This document shows positions 47,081-57,960 of a stretch of 64,000 nucleotides of DNA, in pieces. Each line of letters starts with the position of its first letter. Within the stretch, counting starts at the first letter, position 1. Both the position numbers and the translations under genes were made by a program. Below the pieces are notes generated by a model that saw only the letters and a program-made list of their open reading frames with translations, did no database searches and was not told where the DNA came from. The stretch is taken from assembly GCF_900156465.1 (NCBI RefSeq), contig NZ_LT707064.1, forward strand, positions 5,843,001 through 5,907,000. The letters run 5' to 3'. Source of the stretch: Pseudomonas sp. 7SR1. GTDB lineage: Bacteria > Pseudomonadota > Gammaproteobacteria > Pseudomonadales > Pseudomonadaceae.

Positions 47081-47473
47081 TCAGGCTTTGCCCAGATGGA
47101 ACTTGTCCTGGTGAGCGTGGCCGTTCTGCGCGCCGTCATCTTTCGCCGCCGACTTGTCCTCCTTCGGGCCGTCGATATCGAACAGCTTGTCGAAATTGGA
47201 GATCGCAAGAATCTTGCGCACATCCGCACCGCAGTTGGTGACGCTCACATCGGCGTCTTCACCCCCGGCGTAATCACGCAGCAGGAGCAACATGCCCAAA
47301 GCGGAGCTGTCGAGATAGGTGGTGTCTTTCAGGTCCACGACGTAGGTTTCGGGCTTCTTGTGGAACTTTTCGTAAGATTCACGAAATTCCTGGTGCCGCC
47401 CGAAATCGAAACGACCCTTGATCGAAATCGTCAGTTTCTTCCCATCGTCGGATACTTCTGTAACGACTGACAT
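47081..47473 (-). CDS. hsbA: Anti-anti-sigma factor HsbA (STAS domain)
   Basis: 130 residues from MSVVTEVSDDGKK; upstream Mets in the same frame are not family-like. The STAS domain has the regulatory Ser in TTYLDSSALGMLLL (Ser56, the site known in P. aeruginosa). The C-terminal tail (about 100-130) is charged and His/Lys/Asp-rich. Unphosphorylated HsbA binds FlgM and frees FliA, while the phosphorylated form works with a diguanylate cyclase in P. aeruginosa. It therefore links the HptB relay to flagellar sigma-28 control. Confidence 0.92.
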   Translation of the reverse strand: MSVVTEVSDDGKKLTISIKGRFDFGRHQEFRESYEKFHKKPETYVVDLKDTTYLDSSALGMLLLLRDYAGGEDADVSVTNCGADVRKILAISNFDKLFDIDGPKEDKSAAKDDGAQNGHAHQDKFHLGKA

Positions 47474-47576
47474 AGTAGGCTTCCCTGTCATGGACATACG
47501 TGTACAAGGTGTAGCACCTGGTAGAGGACTGAGCAAGGCCTTGGATCGCCCCGCCCTCTAAATTCCAGTGCCCCGG

Positions 47577-48026
47577 TCAAAACGGATCCTGGCGCGGCAG
47601 GCGCTGGGACAGCTCATCCAGCAGCTTCTGCTCGCGTTTGTCTTCCAACTGTCGCGCCTCATCGATGTAACGCTGCACCAGTTTGCGCAGCCCTTCGACG
47701 CGGGCGAAAGCCTCCTGCCAACTCTGGCGCGCCTTCTCCAGGTTGTTCTGGTGCCAGACCAGGCTCTGGCGCTGCTGGTCGATGGCCGTCCCCAACTGCG
47801 CGAGAAACCCCTGATAGCCCAATAACCACTGGCCGGAAACGCCGTGGCTGCCACGGGCGATCCATTGTTCCTGATATTCCAGGCGGAAATTCTCCAGGTC
47901 GGCCAGCTTGCTTTCGGCAACGGCCACTTGGCCCTGGAAATACGCCAACCGCTGGACCGCGGTCTTCTCGGCCTTTTCCGCCATGTCCACCACGGGCGCC
48001 AGGCGCGCCGCACGACTCGTGGCCAT
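47577..48026 (-). CDS. fliJ: Flagellar export chaperone FliJ
   Basis: 149 residues of almost pure coiled coil with many Gln, Glu, Arg and Leu (QRQSLVWHQNNLEKARQSWQ). FliJ forms the central stalk of the FliI ATPase ring and moves export chaperones. The start is six bases after fliI. Confidence 0.93.
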   Translation of the reverse strand: MATSRAARLAPVVDMAEKAEKTAVQRLAYFQGQVAVAESKLADLENFRLEYQEQWIARGSHGVSGQWLLGYQGFLAQLGTAIDQQRQSLVWHQNNLEKARQSWQEAFARVEGLRKLVQRYIDEARQLEDKREQKLLDELSQRLPRQDPF

Positions 48027-48032
48027 GATCGG

Positions 48033-49391
48033 TTATCCGCCGGAAACCGGGGCGAAGATGGTCTGCAGGTGCGCTTCGCTGGCGCCCATGCCGATGTTGT
48101 CGTTCAGGCTCTGGCGCAGGTAGACCGCCATGGCTGGATAGAGATTGATGGCGGTGTCGGTCTCGCGATCGCCCCCGGGTACGTAGGCCCCCACACTGAT
48201 CAGATCGCGGCTCTGCTGGTAGCGCGACCAGTATTGCTTGAATTGCTGGGCGCGCTTGAGGTGTTCGGCGCTGATGACCGATGGCATGACCCGACTGATG
48301 GACGCCTCGATATCGATGGCCGGGTAATGCCCCTCCTCCGCCAGGCGCCGGGACAGCACGATGTGGCCGTCCAGCACCCCCCGCGCCGAGTCGGCGATGG
48401 GGTCCTGCTGGTCGTCGCCTTCGGACAGCACGGTATAGAACGCCGTGATCGAGCCGCCGCCCTTCTCGGCATTACCGGCGCGCTCCACCAGCTTGGGAAG
48501 CTTGGCGAACACCGATGGCGGATAGCCCTTGGTGGCCGGCGGCTCGCCGATGGCCAGGGCGATTTCCCGCTGGGCCTGGGCGAAACGGGTCAACGAGTCC
48601 ATCAGCAACAGGACATTCTTGCCCTTGTCGCGGAAATATTCGGCGATGCGGGTGCAATACATGGCGGCCCGCAGGCGCATCAGCGGCGCGTCGTCCGCCG
48701 GCGAGGCCACCACGACGGAGCGCTTGAGGCCTTCCTCGCCGAGGATGTGCTCGATGAATTCCTTCACCTCACGACCCCGTTCGCCGATCAGCCCCACCAC
48801 GATGATGTCGGCTTCGGTGAAGCGGGTCATCATGCCCAGCAGCACACTCTTGCCCACCCCCGTACCGGCGAAAAGCCCCAGACGCTGGCCGCGCCCTACC
48901 GTCAATAAACCGTTGATGCAGCGAATGCCCACGTCCAGCGGTACGCTGATGGGGTCGCGCTTGAGCGGGTTGATCGTCGGACCGTCCATCGGCACCCAGT
49001 CCTCGGCCTTCATGCCGCCCTTGCCGTCCAGGGCACGGCCGGCACCATCCAGCACGCGCCCGAGCATGCTCATGCCCATGGGCAGCCGGCCGGTATCGGC
49101 CAGGGGCACTACCCGCGCACCGGGCGCGATGCCCGCCACGCTGCCCACCGGCATCAGAAAGACCTTGCTGCCGGAAAAGCCCATGACTTCGGCTTCGACC
49201 TGCACCGGATGGTAGGTGTCGTCATTGATGACCAGGCAGCGGCTGCCCATGGCGGCACGCAGGCCTTCGGCCTCCAGGGTCAGGCCGACCATGCGCAACA
49301 GACGTCCTTCCAGGATCGGCTGGCCGGCCAGTTCGGTGGCCTCGGCGTAGCTGCCCAGGCGCTTGCCGAAGCTGGTTCTTTCAAGGCGCAT
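48033..49391 (-). CDS. fliI: Flagellar export ATPase FliI
   Basis: 452 residues from [13 protein letters not shown]; three codons earlier is another Met. F1-beta-like ATPase with Walker [18 protein letters not shown] (about residues 169-185), [14 protein letters not shown], and Walker [21 protein letters not shown]. It energises substrate unfolding at the export gate. It overlaps the 3' end of fliH by 11 bases. Confidence 0.96.
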   Translation of the reverse strand: MRLERTSFGKRLGSYAEATELAGQPILEGRLLRMVGLTLEAEGLRAAMGSRCLVINDDTYHPVQVEAEVMGFSGSKVFLMPVGSVAGIAPGARVVPLADTGRLPMGMSMLGRVLDGAGRALDGKGGMKAEDWVPMDGPTINPLKRDPISVPLDVGIRCINGLLTVGRGQRLGLFAGTGVGKSVLLGMMTRFTEADIIVVGLIGERGREVKEFIEHILGEEGLKRSVVVASPADDAPLMRLRAAMYCTRIAEYFRDKGKNVLLLMDSLTRFAQAQREIALAIGEPPATKGYPPSVFAKLPKLVERAGNAEKGGGSITAFYTVLSEGDDQQDPIADSARGVLDGHIVLSRRLAEEGHYPAIDIEASISRVMPSVISAEHLKRAQQFKQYWSRYQQSRDLISVGAYVPGGDRETDTAINLYPAMAVYLRQSLNDNIGMGASEAHLQTIFAPVSGG

Positions 49392-50211
49392 CGCGAGCAT
49401 CCGGTTCGGTAGCGATCAGTTCGGCGGCATCCAGGCCGGCACTGACGGCGCCCCTGGGCTCGTCCGGCAATTCCACGCTAAGGTCGGCAGCGGCCGGATG
49501 CAGGGCCTGTTCGTGCAACTGGTCGAAGAGCTTGGCCATGGCTTGCTGGATGCGGGTTTCGACAGTGGCATCGATGCGACTGTGTTCGGTTTCCACCCGG
49601 CATCCACCCGGCAGCAAGGCTTCGTCCTCGACGATGCGCCACGTTTCCTCGTGACGCTCGCGCAGAGCTTTGACCAAGGCGAAATCCTGGGGATTGATGT
49701 ATAGGCGCACGTTGCCCACGCCCAATGGCAACAGCTTGAGGGCCTCGCGCATGACATGTTCGATCTGGCTCGAATCGATGGCCAGTTCGCGCTGGATCAC
49801 TTGCCTGGTGATGTGTTGCACCAACCCCACCAGGGATTTTTCGATCTGTGTATCCTGCTCGGCGATGGGCTCGAACAGGTTGAGCATCAGTGTCTCCAGC
49901 GCCTGGAGCTTGGCCGTCAACGCCGTTTCGGCTTCCTGGCGGACCTTGATGGACGTGCTGTGGAAGCCTTCCTTCTCACCGATGGCGAAACCTTCGTTGT
50001 AGGCTTCCTGGCGAATGCCTTCCACTTCCTCCAGGGTCAGCGGCTGGACTTCCTCCAGCGGCACTTCCTCGATTTCCGGCAGTTCCTCCACCGGCTCGGG
50101 CTCAGGCTCCGGCACATGAGGATCGAAGCTGGGCAGCGACCAGACGTCGAAACCACCGACATCCCGGGCGCGGATCAGGTCGCTGGGTGCATCATCACTC
50201 TTGGCAGACAT
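49381..50211 (-). CDS. fliH: Flagellar export ATPase regulator FliH
   Basis: 276 residues: a Pro/Glu-rich N-terminal part ([20 protein letters not shown], about 33-55), a coiled coil (about 70-130) and a C-terminal peripheral-stalk-like domain ([20 protein letters not shown]). FliH binds FliI and tethers it to FliN. It starts seven bases after fliG. Confidence 0.94.
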   Translation of the reverse strand: MSAKSDDAPSDLIRARDVGGFDVWSLPSFDPHVPEPEPEPVEELPEIEEVPLEEVQPLTLEEVEGIRQEAYNEGFAIGEKEGFHSTSIKVRQEAETALTAKLQALETLMLNLFEPIAEQDTQIEKSLVGLVQHITRQVIQRELAIDSSQIEHVMREALKLLPLGVGNVRLYINPQDFALVKALRERHEETWRIVEDEALLPGGCRVETEHSRIDATVETRIQQAMAKLFDQLHEQALHPAAADLSVELPDEPRGAVSAGLDAAELIATEPDARDAP

Positions 50212-50218
50212 AACGACC

Positions 50219-51238
50219 TTAGATCATCTCTTCGCCGCCCTTGCCACCGAGCACGATTTCTCCGGCTTCGGCCATGCGACGGGCGATGGTGAGGATTTCC
50301 TTCTGTGCGGTTTCCACATCGCTGACGCGCACCGGGCCCTTGGCCTCCAGGTCGTCGCGCAACAGTTCGGCCGCCCGTTTGGACATGTTCTTGAAGATCT
50401 TCTCCTTGACGCCTTCGTCCGACCCCTTGAGGGCCAGTACCAGCACATCGGAGGACACTTCGCGCAACAGCGCCTGGATACCGCGGTCGTCGACATCGGC
50501 CAGGTTGTTGAACACGAACATGAGGTCTTCGATCTGACCGGACAGGTCTTCGTCGAACTCGCGGATCGAGTCCATCAGTTGGCCCTCGATCGAACTGTCG
50601 AGGAAGTTCATGATATCCGCCGCACGCTTGATGCCACCCAGGGTGGTGCGCGAGGCATTGGAATTGCCCGAGAACTGCTTCTCGAGTATCTGGTTCAGTT
50701 CCTTCAGCGCCGCCGGCTGCACGGTGTTGAGCGAAGACACCCGCAGGATGATGTCCAGCCGCGCCTTGTGATCGAAATTGCCGAGCACTTCGCCCGCCTG
50801 GTCGGGATCGAGGTAGGCCACCACGATCGCCTGGATCTGCGGGTGCTCGTAACGGATCACGTCCGCCACGGCCCGCGGCTCCATCCACTTGAGGCTGTCC
50901 AGGCCACTGGTGTTGCCCCCCAGCAGGATCCGGTCGATCAAGCCATTGGCCTTGTCCTCGCCCAGGGCCTGGGTGAGCATCTTGCGCACGTAGTCATCGG
51001 AGCCGACGCCCAGGCTGGTCTGGTCGCCGACGATGTCGACGAACTCGCTCATGACCTGCTCGACCTGCTCACGGTGCACGTTACCCATCTGCGCCATGGC
51101 CACACCCACACGCTGGACCTCCTTGGGCCCCATGTGGCGCAGCACCTGGGCGGCATCGGTCGACCCCAGGGACAGCAGCAGGATCGCGGCCTTGTCGACC
51201 CGGGACAATTTGGCAACGGCGGCTCGATTATCACTCAT
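50219..51238 (-). CDS. fliG: Flagellar motor switch protein FliG
   Basis: 339 residues with the three FliG domains: N-terminal FliF binding (LSRVDKAAILLLSLGSTDAA), a middle domain with EHPQIQAIVVAYLDPDQAGE, and a C-terminal torque domain with the charged helix region LREVSSDVLVLALKGSDEGV. It interacts with FliM and stators. It overlaps fliF by 8 bases. Confidence 0.97.
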   Translation of the reverse strand: MSDNRAAVAKLSRVDKAAILLLSLGSTDAAQVLRHMGPKEVQRVGVAMAQMGNVHREQVEQVMSEFVDIVGDQTSLGVGSDDYVRKMLTQALGEDKANGLIDRILLGGNTSGLDSLKWMEPRAVADVIRYEHPQIQAIVVAYLDPDQAGEVLGNFDHKARLDIILRVSSLNTVQPAALKELNQILEKQFSGNSNASRTTLGGIKRAADIMNFLDSSIEGQLMDSIREFDEDLSGQIEDLMFVFNNLADVDDRGIQALLREVSSDVLVLALKGSDEGVKEKIFKNMSKRAAELLRDDLEAKGPVRVSDVETAQKEILTIARRMAEAGEIVLGGKGGEEMI

Positions 51239-53015
51239 CTGCGTTAATCCACTCTTTCACGACCTGGGCCACACGACCCGGATCTTCTGCCACCAGACTC
51301 TTGATGGCGTTCAACTGTGCGTCATAGCCTTCGCTCGGGCTTGGCAACAGAATGCTCTGCGGCCCACCGAGGCTGACGCGATCGTTGGCCAATTCGCCAT
51401 CCAGGCCACCCATGCCTCCCAGCTCTACATCACCCAGGCCGGCCAGTTGCTTGTTCCTGCCGCCATTGGTGATGTTGTTGAGTACCGGACGCAGCACCCC
51501 GAAGACCAGCACCAGGATGAACAGCACGCCCAATACTTGCTTGACCACATCCCAGAACCAGGGTTGCGAATAAAACGGAATATCGGCGATCACTTCTCCG
51601 CGCTCGGAGGAGAACGGCACGTTGATCACGCTGACGCTGTCGCCACGGCTGGCGTCGAAACCCACGGCGTCCTGTACCAGGCGGGTAAAGCGCGCCAATT
51701 CGTCGGCGCTCCAGGGCGCACGGGTGGTTTCGCCGTTCGCCGGGTTGACCTTGACCTGATCGTCCACCACCACTGCCACCGACAGGCGGTTCAAACGCCC
51801 TTGCTGTTGCTTGGTGTGGCTGATGGAACGGTCCAGCTCGAAGTTCTTGGTCGATTGCTGGCGCTTGTCGGCCGGGTACGGCGCGAGCATCGGCTGGCCG
51901 GTGGCCGGATCCATGATCTGCTGGCCGTTGGCATCTACCAGCGGCTGGCCTGGCTGCACCATACCGGCAGCCCCGGCGGCACCACCAGTGGTCTGCGGCG
52001 CGCTGGCCGGCGATGGCGGCTGGTTGCTCAGGGCACCGGGCACGCCTTGGGGGCCATTGCTGGCGGTGCGCTGCTCAGTCACCGACTGCTCACTGCGCAA
52101 GGCCGGTTGATCGGGGTTGAACTGCTCGGACGTCGACTCGACGGCGCTGAAGTCCACATCGGCCGACACTTCGGCCTTGTAGCGGTCATTGCCCAGGATC
52201 GGCTGCAGGATGTTGTGGACACGCTGGGTCAGCATGCCTTCCATGCGACGGCTGTAGTCGAACTGCTTGCCAGCCATGGTCAGTTCGGAGTTTTCCACCT
52301 GGTCGGACAGCAGGTTACCCTTCTGGTCGACCACGGTGATCTGCGACTTGCTCAATTCAGGAACGCTGGTCGCCACCAGATTGACGATCGCCAGGACCTG
52401 GCCAGGCTCGAGCGCGCGGCCCGGGTACAACTCGACCAGTACCGAAGCACTCGGCTTGCGCTCGTCGCGCACGAATACCGAGCTTTTCGGGATCGCCAGG
52501 TGCACACGGGCACCCTTGACGTTGTTCAGGCTGGAAATGGTACGCGCCAGCTCGCCTTCCAGGCCGCGACGATAACGGGTCGCTTCCATGAACTGGCTGG
52601 TGCCCAGGCCCTGATCCTTGTCGAGGATCTCGAAGCCGATATTGCCGTCGCTGGGCGTCACGCCGGCGGCGGCGAGCTTGAGGCGCGCACGCGCTACGTC
52701 GTCGGCCTTGACCAGCAGGGCACCGGAATTGGGCTCGACGGTATAGGGAATGTCTGCGGAAGCCAGGGTCTCCATGACTTGCTTGGCGTCCATGCCTTCC
52801 AGGCTGCCGTACAAAGGACGGTAGTCCGGCTGCTGGGACCACAGCACCACGGCGAAACCAATCGCCACGCTGGCAGCCAGGCCGACCAACAGGCCGACCT
52901 GACGCAGCATGGTCATCTCGGAGAGGTTTTCCAGGAAAGACAGCCCGAACAGCGGCGGTTTGCCGTCTGGTGCAGGGGTCTTGGCCGGAACGTTATCAAC
53001 GACTGCTTCTGCCAT
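51231..53015 (-). CDS. fliF: Flagellar MS-ring protein FliF
   Basis: 594 residues: the first membrane helix at about 40-65 (GLLVGLAASVAIGFAVVLW), periplasmic ring-building motifs (VARARLKLAAAGVTPSDGNI), a disordered Gln/Pro/Ala loop (about 320-385), a second helix around 470-490 (VLGVLFILVLVFGVL), and a cytoplasmic C-terminus binding FliG. It forms the MS ring base of the motor. Confidence 0.96.
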   Translation of the reverse strand: MAEAVVDNVPAKTPAPDGKPPLFGLSFLENLSEMTMLRQVGLLVGLAASVAIGFAVVLWSQQPDYRPLYGSLEGMDAKQVMETLASADIPYTVEPNSGALLVKADDVARARLKLAAAGVTPSDGNIGFEILDKDQGLGTSQFMEATRYRRGLEGELARTISSLNNVKGARVHLAIPKSSVFVRDERKPSASVLVELYPGRALEPGQVLAIVNLVATSVPELSKSQITVVDQKGNLLSDQVENSELTMAGKQFDYSRRMEGMLTQRVHNILQPILGNDRYKAEVSADVDFSAVESTSEQFNPDQPALRSEQSVTEQRTASNGPQGVPGALSNQPPSPASAPQTTGGAAGAAGMVQPGQPLVDANGQQIMDPATGQPMLAPYPADKRQQSTKNFELDRSISHTKQQQGRLNRLSVAVVVDDQVKVNPANGETTRAPWSADELARFTRLVQDAVGFDASRGDSVSVINVPFSSERGEVIADIPFYSQPWFWDVVKQVLGVLFILVLVFGVLRPVLNNITNGGRNKQLAGLGDVELGGMGGLDGELANDRVSLGGPQSILLPSPSEGYDAQLNAIKSLVAEDPGRVAQVVKEWINADE

Positions 53016-53031
53016 GACTCAATAGTTTCCT

Positions 53032-53358
53032 TTAGACCGGCATCTGCATGATGTCTTGATAGGCCTGAACCAGTTTGTTGCGAACCTGGGTCAATGCCTG
53101 AAACGAGACAGAGGCTTTCTGCGAAGAGATCATTACGTCAGTCAGGTCGACGCCACTTTTGCCAATTTCAAAAGCACTGGCCAGTTGACTAGACGCCTGC
53201 TGGGTATCGTTCACTTTATTGACGGCCTGACCGAGCATGTCGGAAAAGCTGCTGCCACCCACCTGGGGGACCGCGACCGACTTGGGCTGTGCCATGGCGT
53301 CCATCTGCATGGCCCGCATGTCCAGCATCAATCGATTAAATTCAATACCTTGGCTCAT
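53032..53358 (-). CDS. fliE: Flagellar hook-basal body adaptor FliE
   Basis: 108 residues, starting [20 protein letters not shown], with the conserved C-terminal helices [20 protein letters not shown]. FliE joins the MS ring to the rod. It is the first gene of the fliEFGHIJ operon; a strong sigma-54 element lies about 60 bases upstream. Confidence 0.95.
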   Translation of the reverse strand: MSQGIEFNRLMLDMRAMQMDAMAQPKSVAVPQVGGSSFSDMLGQAVNKVNDTQQASSQLASAFEIGKSGVDLTDVMISSQKASVSFQALTQVRNKLVQAYQDIMQMPV

Positions 53359-53419
53359 GGTCTACTCTCTCTGGCGGCCCGCATTTTTTTGACACTTACT
53401 CAGCGGGTATACAGGTGTT

Positions 53420-53436
53420 AGCAACAAGGGTGCCAG
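53420..53436 (-). promoter_or_regulatory. Sigma-54 promoter of the fliE operon
   Basis: The minus strand reads CTGGCACCCTTGTTGCT: exact TGGCAC and TTGCT boxes with GG-N10-GC spacing. It is the best sigma-54 match in the window and lies about 60 bases before fliE. Confidence 0.85.
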
Positions 53437-53482
53437 CTCCGTGGCCGTCATAAACAAATGCGCGCGCCGCTCCTTCGAGGCA

Positions 53483-53576
53483 CCTGTGCAAGCGCGCCTG
53501 CTGGCGATAGCGGTGTGTCGGTCAACGTCCTCGTCGCGAGACCATGGTCGTCGCGCGCAGACTCGTTCCCACAGGG
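53483..53576. repeat. Decayed REPIN between fleR and the fliE promoter
   Basis: CCTGTGCAAGCGCGCCTGCT at the left and GCGCGCAGACTCGTTCCCAC at the right are opposed, imperfect REP copies about 50 bases apart. They fill most of the 230-base gap. Confidence 0.6.
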
Positions 53577-53588
53577 TTCAACTCAAAT

Positions 53589-54983
53589 TCAACTGGCGAA
53601 CAGGTAGGCCTCTACGTCCATCCCCGCGTCACGCATCTGCGCCAGCTTGTAGCGCAAGGTGCGCGGGCTGATGCCCAGACGTTCCGCCGCCTCCTTGCGC
53701 CGGCCACGCTCGGCACGCAGGGTGTCGATGATCATCTGGAACTCGCGCCGCCGCAGGTCATCGCCCAAGGCCCCAGCCGACTCGCCCTCGACTTCCGCCG
53801 CCGGTACGAATGCCGCCACCGGCGGCTGCGAAGCGACCGGCAATGGGGCACAGGCCACCGGGCCGGCCAGGCAGAAATCCTCAGGCTGGATCAAGCCGCC
53901 CTGCTGCAGGATCAAGGCTCGCTGGATCGCGTTATCCAGCTCCCGGACATTTCCGGGCCAAGGGTAGGCAACCAGGCAGGCCTGCGCCGCCGGCGACAAC
54001 CTGGCGGCCGCATGCTTCATTTTATTGACGTGCCGGGCCAACAACCGCTCGGCCAGCGGCAGGATATCGGCAGTGCGCTCGCGCAATGGACGCCAGGCCA
54101 GGGGAAATACCGACAGGCGGTAGTAAAGGTCTTCCCGAAAACGACCCGCCGCCACTTCGCCGGCCAGGTCTCGGTTGGTGGTCGCCACCACGCGGATATC
54201 CAGGTGGATGGGCTTGCGCCCACCGACCCGCTCCACTTCCCGCTCCTGCAGCACCCGCAACAGCTTGGCTTGCAGCCCCAGGGGCATTTCGGAAATCTCG
54301 TCGAGCAGAATGGTGCCGCCATCGGCCTGCTCGAATTTGCCGGCCTGGGCCGCAATGGCCCCGGTGAACGAGCCCTTTTCGTGACCGAACAGGGTCGCTT
54401 CGAGCATGTTGTCGGGAATCGCCGCGCAGTTGATGGCAATGAACGGTTCGTTGGCGCGCCGGGATTGCTGATGGATATAGCGCGCCAGGACCTCCTTGCC
54501 GGTGCCGGACTCACCGGAAATCAACACAGTGGAATCGCTACGCGCCACTCGCGCGGCCAATTCCAGCAGTTGCGCACTGGCCGGCTCGAACGCCACCGGC
54601 CCTTCGCCTTCGACGAGCGGGACACCCAGCGCATGGCGCGCCACCAGATCCAGCAGCGCCTTGGGTTCGAATGGCTTGACCAGGTAATCCGCTGCGCCCT
54701 GGCGCATGGCGTCCACCGCTCGCTCCACCGCACCGTGGGCGGTCATCAGCAACACCGGCAATTGTGGATGGCGGGCACGTAACAGCCCGAGCAACTGGTG
54801 ACCATCCATGCCCGGCATGTTCACATCACTGACCACCAGGTTGAAGGTTTCCCGAGCCACGGCCAGCAGCGCGTCCTCTGCCGAGCCAACGGCAACATAA
54901 TCATGCCCGGCCAGCACCAGCGTGTCGGCCAGCGCTTCGCGCAGGGCCCGGTCGTCCTCTACCAGTAACACCTTGATCGCCAT
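53589..54983 (-). CDS. fleR: Sigma-54-dependent response regulator FleR
   Basis: 464 residues from MAIKVLLVEDDRALR. The receiver domain has phospho-acceptor Asp in LVVSDVNMPGMDG (about residue 53). The AAA+ domain (about 135-370) has Walker [16 protein letters not shown], the sigma-54 contact loop as GSFTGA (Ser instead of the usual Ala in GAFTGA), Walker B GGTILLDEI, and arginine fingers. A Fis-type helix-turn-helix ends it (RKEAAERLGISPRTLRYKL). FleR with FleS activates class III flagellar genes. It starts four bases after fleS. Confidence 0.95.
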   Translation of the reverse strand: MAIKVLLVEDDRALREALADTLVLAGHDYVAVGSAEDALLAVARETFNLVVSDVNMPGMDGHQLLGLLRARHPQLPVLLMTAHGAVERAVDAMRQGAADYLVKPFEPKALLDLVARHALGVPLVEGEGPVAFEPASAQLLELAARVARSDSTVLISGESGTGKEVLARYIHQQSRRANEPFIAINCAAIPDNMLEATLFGHEKGSFTGAIAAQAGKFEQADGGTILLDEISEMPLGLQAKLLRVLQEREVERVGGRKPIHLDIRVVATTNRDLAGEVAAGRFREDLYYRLSVFPLAWRPLRERTADILPLAERLLARHVNKMKHAAARLSPAAQACLVAYPWPGNVRELDNAIQRALILQQGGLIQPEDFCLAGPVACAPLPVASQPPVAAFVPAAEVEGESAGALGDDLRRREFQMIIDTLRAERGRRKEAAERLGISPRTLRYKLAQMRDAGMDVEAYLFAS

Positions 54984-54987
54984 CACT

Positions 54988-56202
54988 TCACTCCACCTGT
55001 GGCGAACTGGAGAACAACGGCAGGAGCACCGTTGCACAGGTCCCACGCCCCAGTCGCGACTGCAATTTCAATTCTCCCTGATGGGCACGGGCCACGGCCT
55101 TGACCACGGTCAGGCCCAGGCCGGTGCCGGTGGCCTTGGTGGTGAAGAACGGCTCGCCGAGGCGAGCCAGCACAGCCGGCTCGATACCGCTGCCGCTGTC
55201 GCTGACACACAGACGCAGGGTCTCGGCCCGGGTGTAGAGGTGAACCTTGAGACGCACGTGCTCGCCGCCGGCCTGGATCGCATTTTCGATGAGGTTCAAC
55301 ACCGCCCCCACCAAGGTGTCACGGTTACACAGCACCTCACCGGCATGGCTATCACACTGCCAGCGGATCGGCAGGTCCCGCACATGGGTCAATGCCGCGG
55401 CCTGCAGGGATTGCAACAGCGCCTTCGGGGTTACCCGGTCGGTCAATGGCAACTCGCCGCGGGCGAAGACCAGCATGTCCCGCACCTGATGCTCCAGCTC
55501 GTGCAGGCGCTCTTTCAAACGTCCGGCAAAGCGCTGCTGGGTTTCCACCGACAGGGGTTGCTCGGTCAAATGACTGGCGTACAACAGGGCGGCGGACAAT
55601 GGCGTACGGATCTGATGAGCCAGCGACGCCACCATGCGCCCCAGGGAGGACAACCGCTCATGGCGCGCCAACTGGTCTTGCAGGTGACGGGTTTCAGTCA
55701 GGTCGTTGAGCAGCACCAACTGCCCGGGCTCGGCGTCCAGCGAACGGGTCGAAATGGACAAGCGGCGACCATCCTTGAGGGAAACTTCATGACCGTCGTC
55801 TTCACGAGGCGCGAAGCAGCGGGCAATGACGTGTCGCCACAACTCGCCCTCAAGGGGCAGCCCGAGCAGCTCGCAAGCCGCCGGGTTGGCTTCGCGGACG
55901 AAACCCTGGGCATCGATGACAATGACGCCGCCAGGCAGAAGGTCGAGCAGGTTCTGCAGCCGGTTGGCCAGACGCTCTTTTTCCGCCAGCTCTTGCATGC
56001 GCTGGGCGCTGACCACCGCCAACTCACCCTTGAGCTCGGTGACCCGGGCTTCGAGGAGGCTGTAGGAATCGGTCAGTTGGCTGGACACCTGATTGAACAG
56101 CGAAAACGCCTGCTCGAGCCCAAGCCGGCTTGCCTGCTCGGCGGAAGGCATGCCCCCCGCATCGGGGACCGAAGACATCTGAACGTGGGCGGCTTGGCTC
56201 AT
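54988..56202 (-). CDS. fleS: Sensor histidine kinase FleS
   Basis: 404 residues, no membrane helices, so cytosolic. A coiled segment (about 28-80) leads to a PAS domain (LLDLLPGGVIVIDAQGFVRE, about 88-170), the H box MVASLAHQIRTPLSAALL near residue 195, and the catalytic domain with N box VLNLIENAIQAGGEH and G boxes DSGSGIEP and TGTGLGLTVV. It phosphorylates FleR. A sigma-54 element and the fleQ terminator lie directly upstream. Confidence 0.94.
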   Translation of the reverse strand: MSQAAHVQMSSVPDAGGMPSAEQASRLGLEQAFSLFNQVSSQLTDSYSLLEARVTELKGELAVVSAQRMQELAEKERLANRLQNLLDLLPGGVIVIDAQGFVREANPAACELLGLPLEGELWRHVIARCFAPREDDGHEVSLKDGRRLSISTRSLDAEPGQLVLLNDLTETRHLQDQLARHERLSSLGRMVASLAHQIRTPLSAALLYASHLTEQPLSVETQQRFAGRLKERLHELEHQVRDMLVFARGELPLTDRVTPKALLQSLQAAALTHVRDLPIRWQCDSHAGEVLCNRDTLVGAVLNLIENAIQAGGEHVRLKVHLYTRAETLRLCVSDSGSGIEPAVLARLGEPFFTTKATGTGLGLTVVKAVARAHQGELKLQSRLGRGTCATVLLPLFSSSPQVE

Positions 56203-56255
56203 CGGGCTCTCTCGCTTGGCTGACCGTCAGTTAAACGGAACGTTGAGAGAGCTTT

Positions 56256-56271
56256 AGCAATACCCGTGCCG
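56256..56271 (-). promoter_or_regulatory. Sigma-54 promoter candidate for fleSR
   Basis: The minus strand reads CGGCACGGGTATTGCT: GG-N10-GC with GGCACG and TTGCT. It lies about 55 bases before fleS and abuts the T-tract of the fleQ terminator. It fits FleQ/RpoN control of fleSR known in P. aeruginosa. Confidence 0.75.
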
Positions 56272-56299
56272 AAAAAAAACCGCCTGAAAATCAGACGGT
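56271..56299 (-). terminator. Rho-independent terminator of fleQ
   Basis: On the minus strand ACCGTCTGATTTTCAGGCGG is a stem-loop (one G-T pair) followed by eight T. It starts 14 bases after the fleQ stop. Confidence 0.88.
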
Positions 56300-56312
56300 T
56301 GCAAAACAGGCG

Positions 56313-57788
<1,476 letters not shown>

Positions 57789-57960
57789 GCAATAGCAACT
57801 TCCCTAGTCAACTCAGTGCCCGGAATTAGGGGGCAAGCTAGACGCTTGCAGACTTGTCGTGCCTGTAGACGCCTGAAAAGTGTAAACAGCCACTAGTTAA
57901 GTCAAAAAACGCTGCAGAGTCAAATTTATGGCGCAGTTTGTTCGGATTATTTGAGCAGGA

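Noticed and set aside
51033..53051. 672-residue open frame on the plus strand
   Set aside because: Antisense to fliF and the end of fliG, which are well defined.
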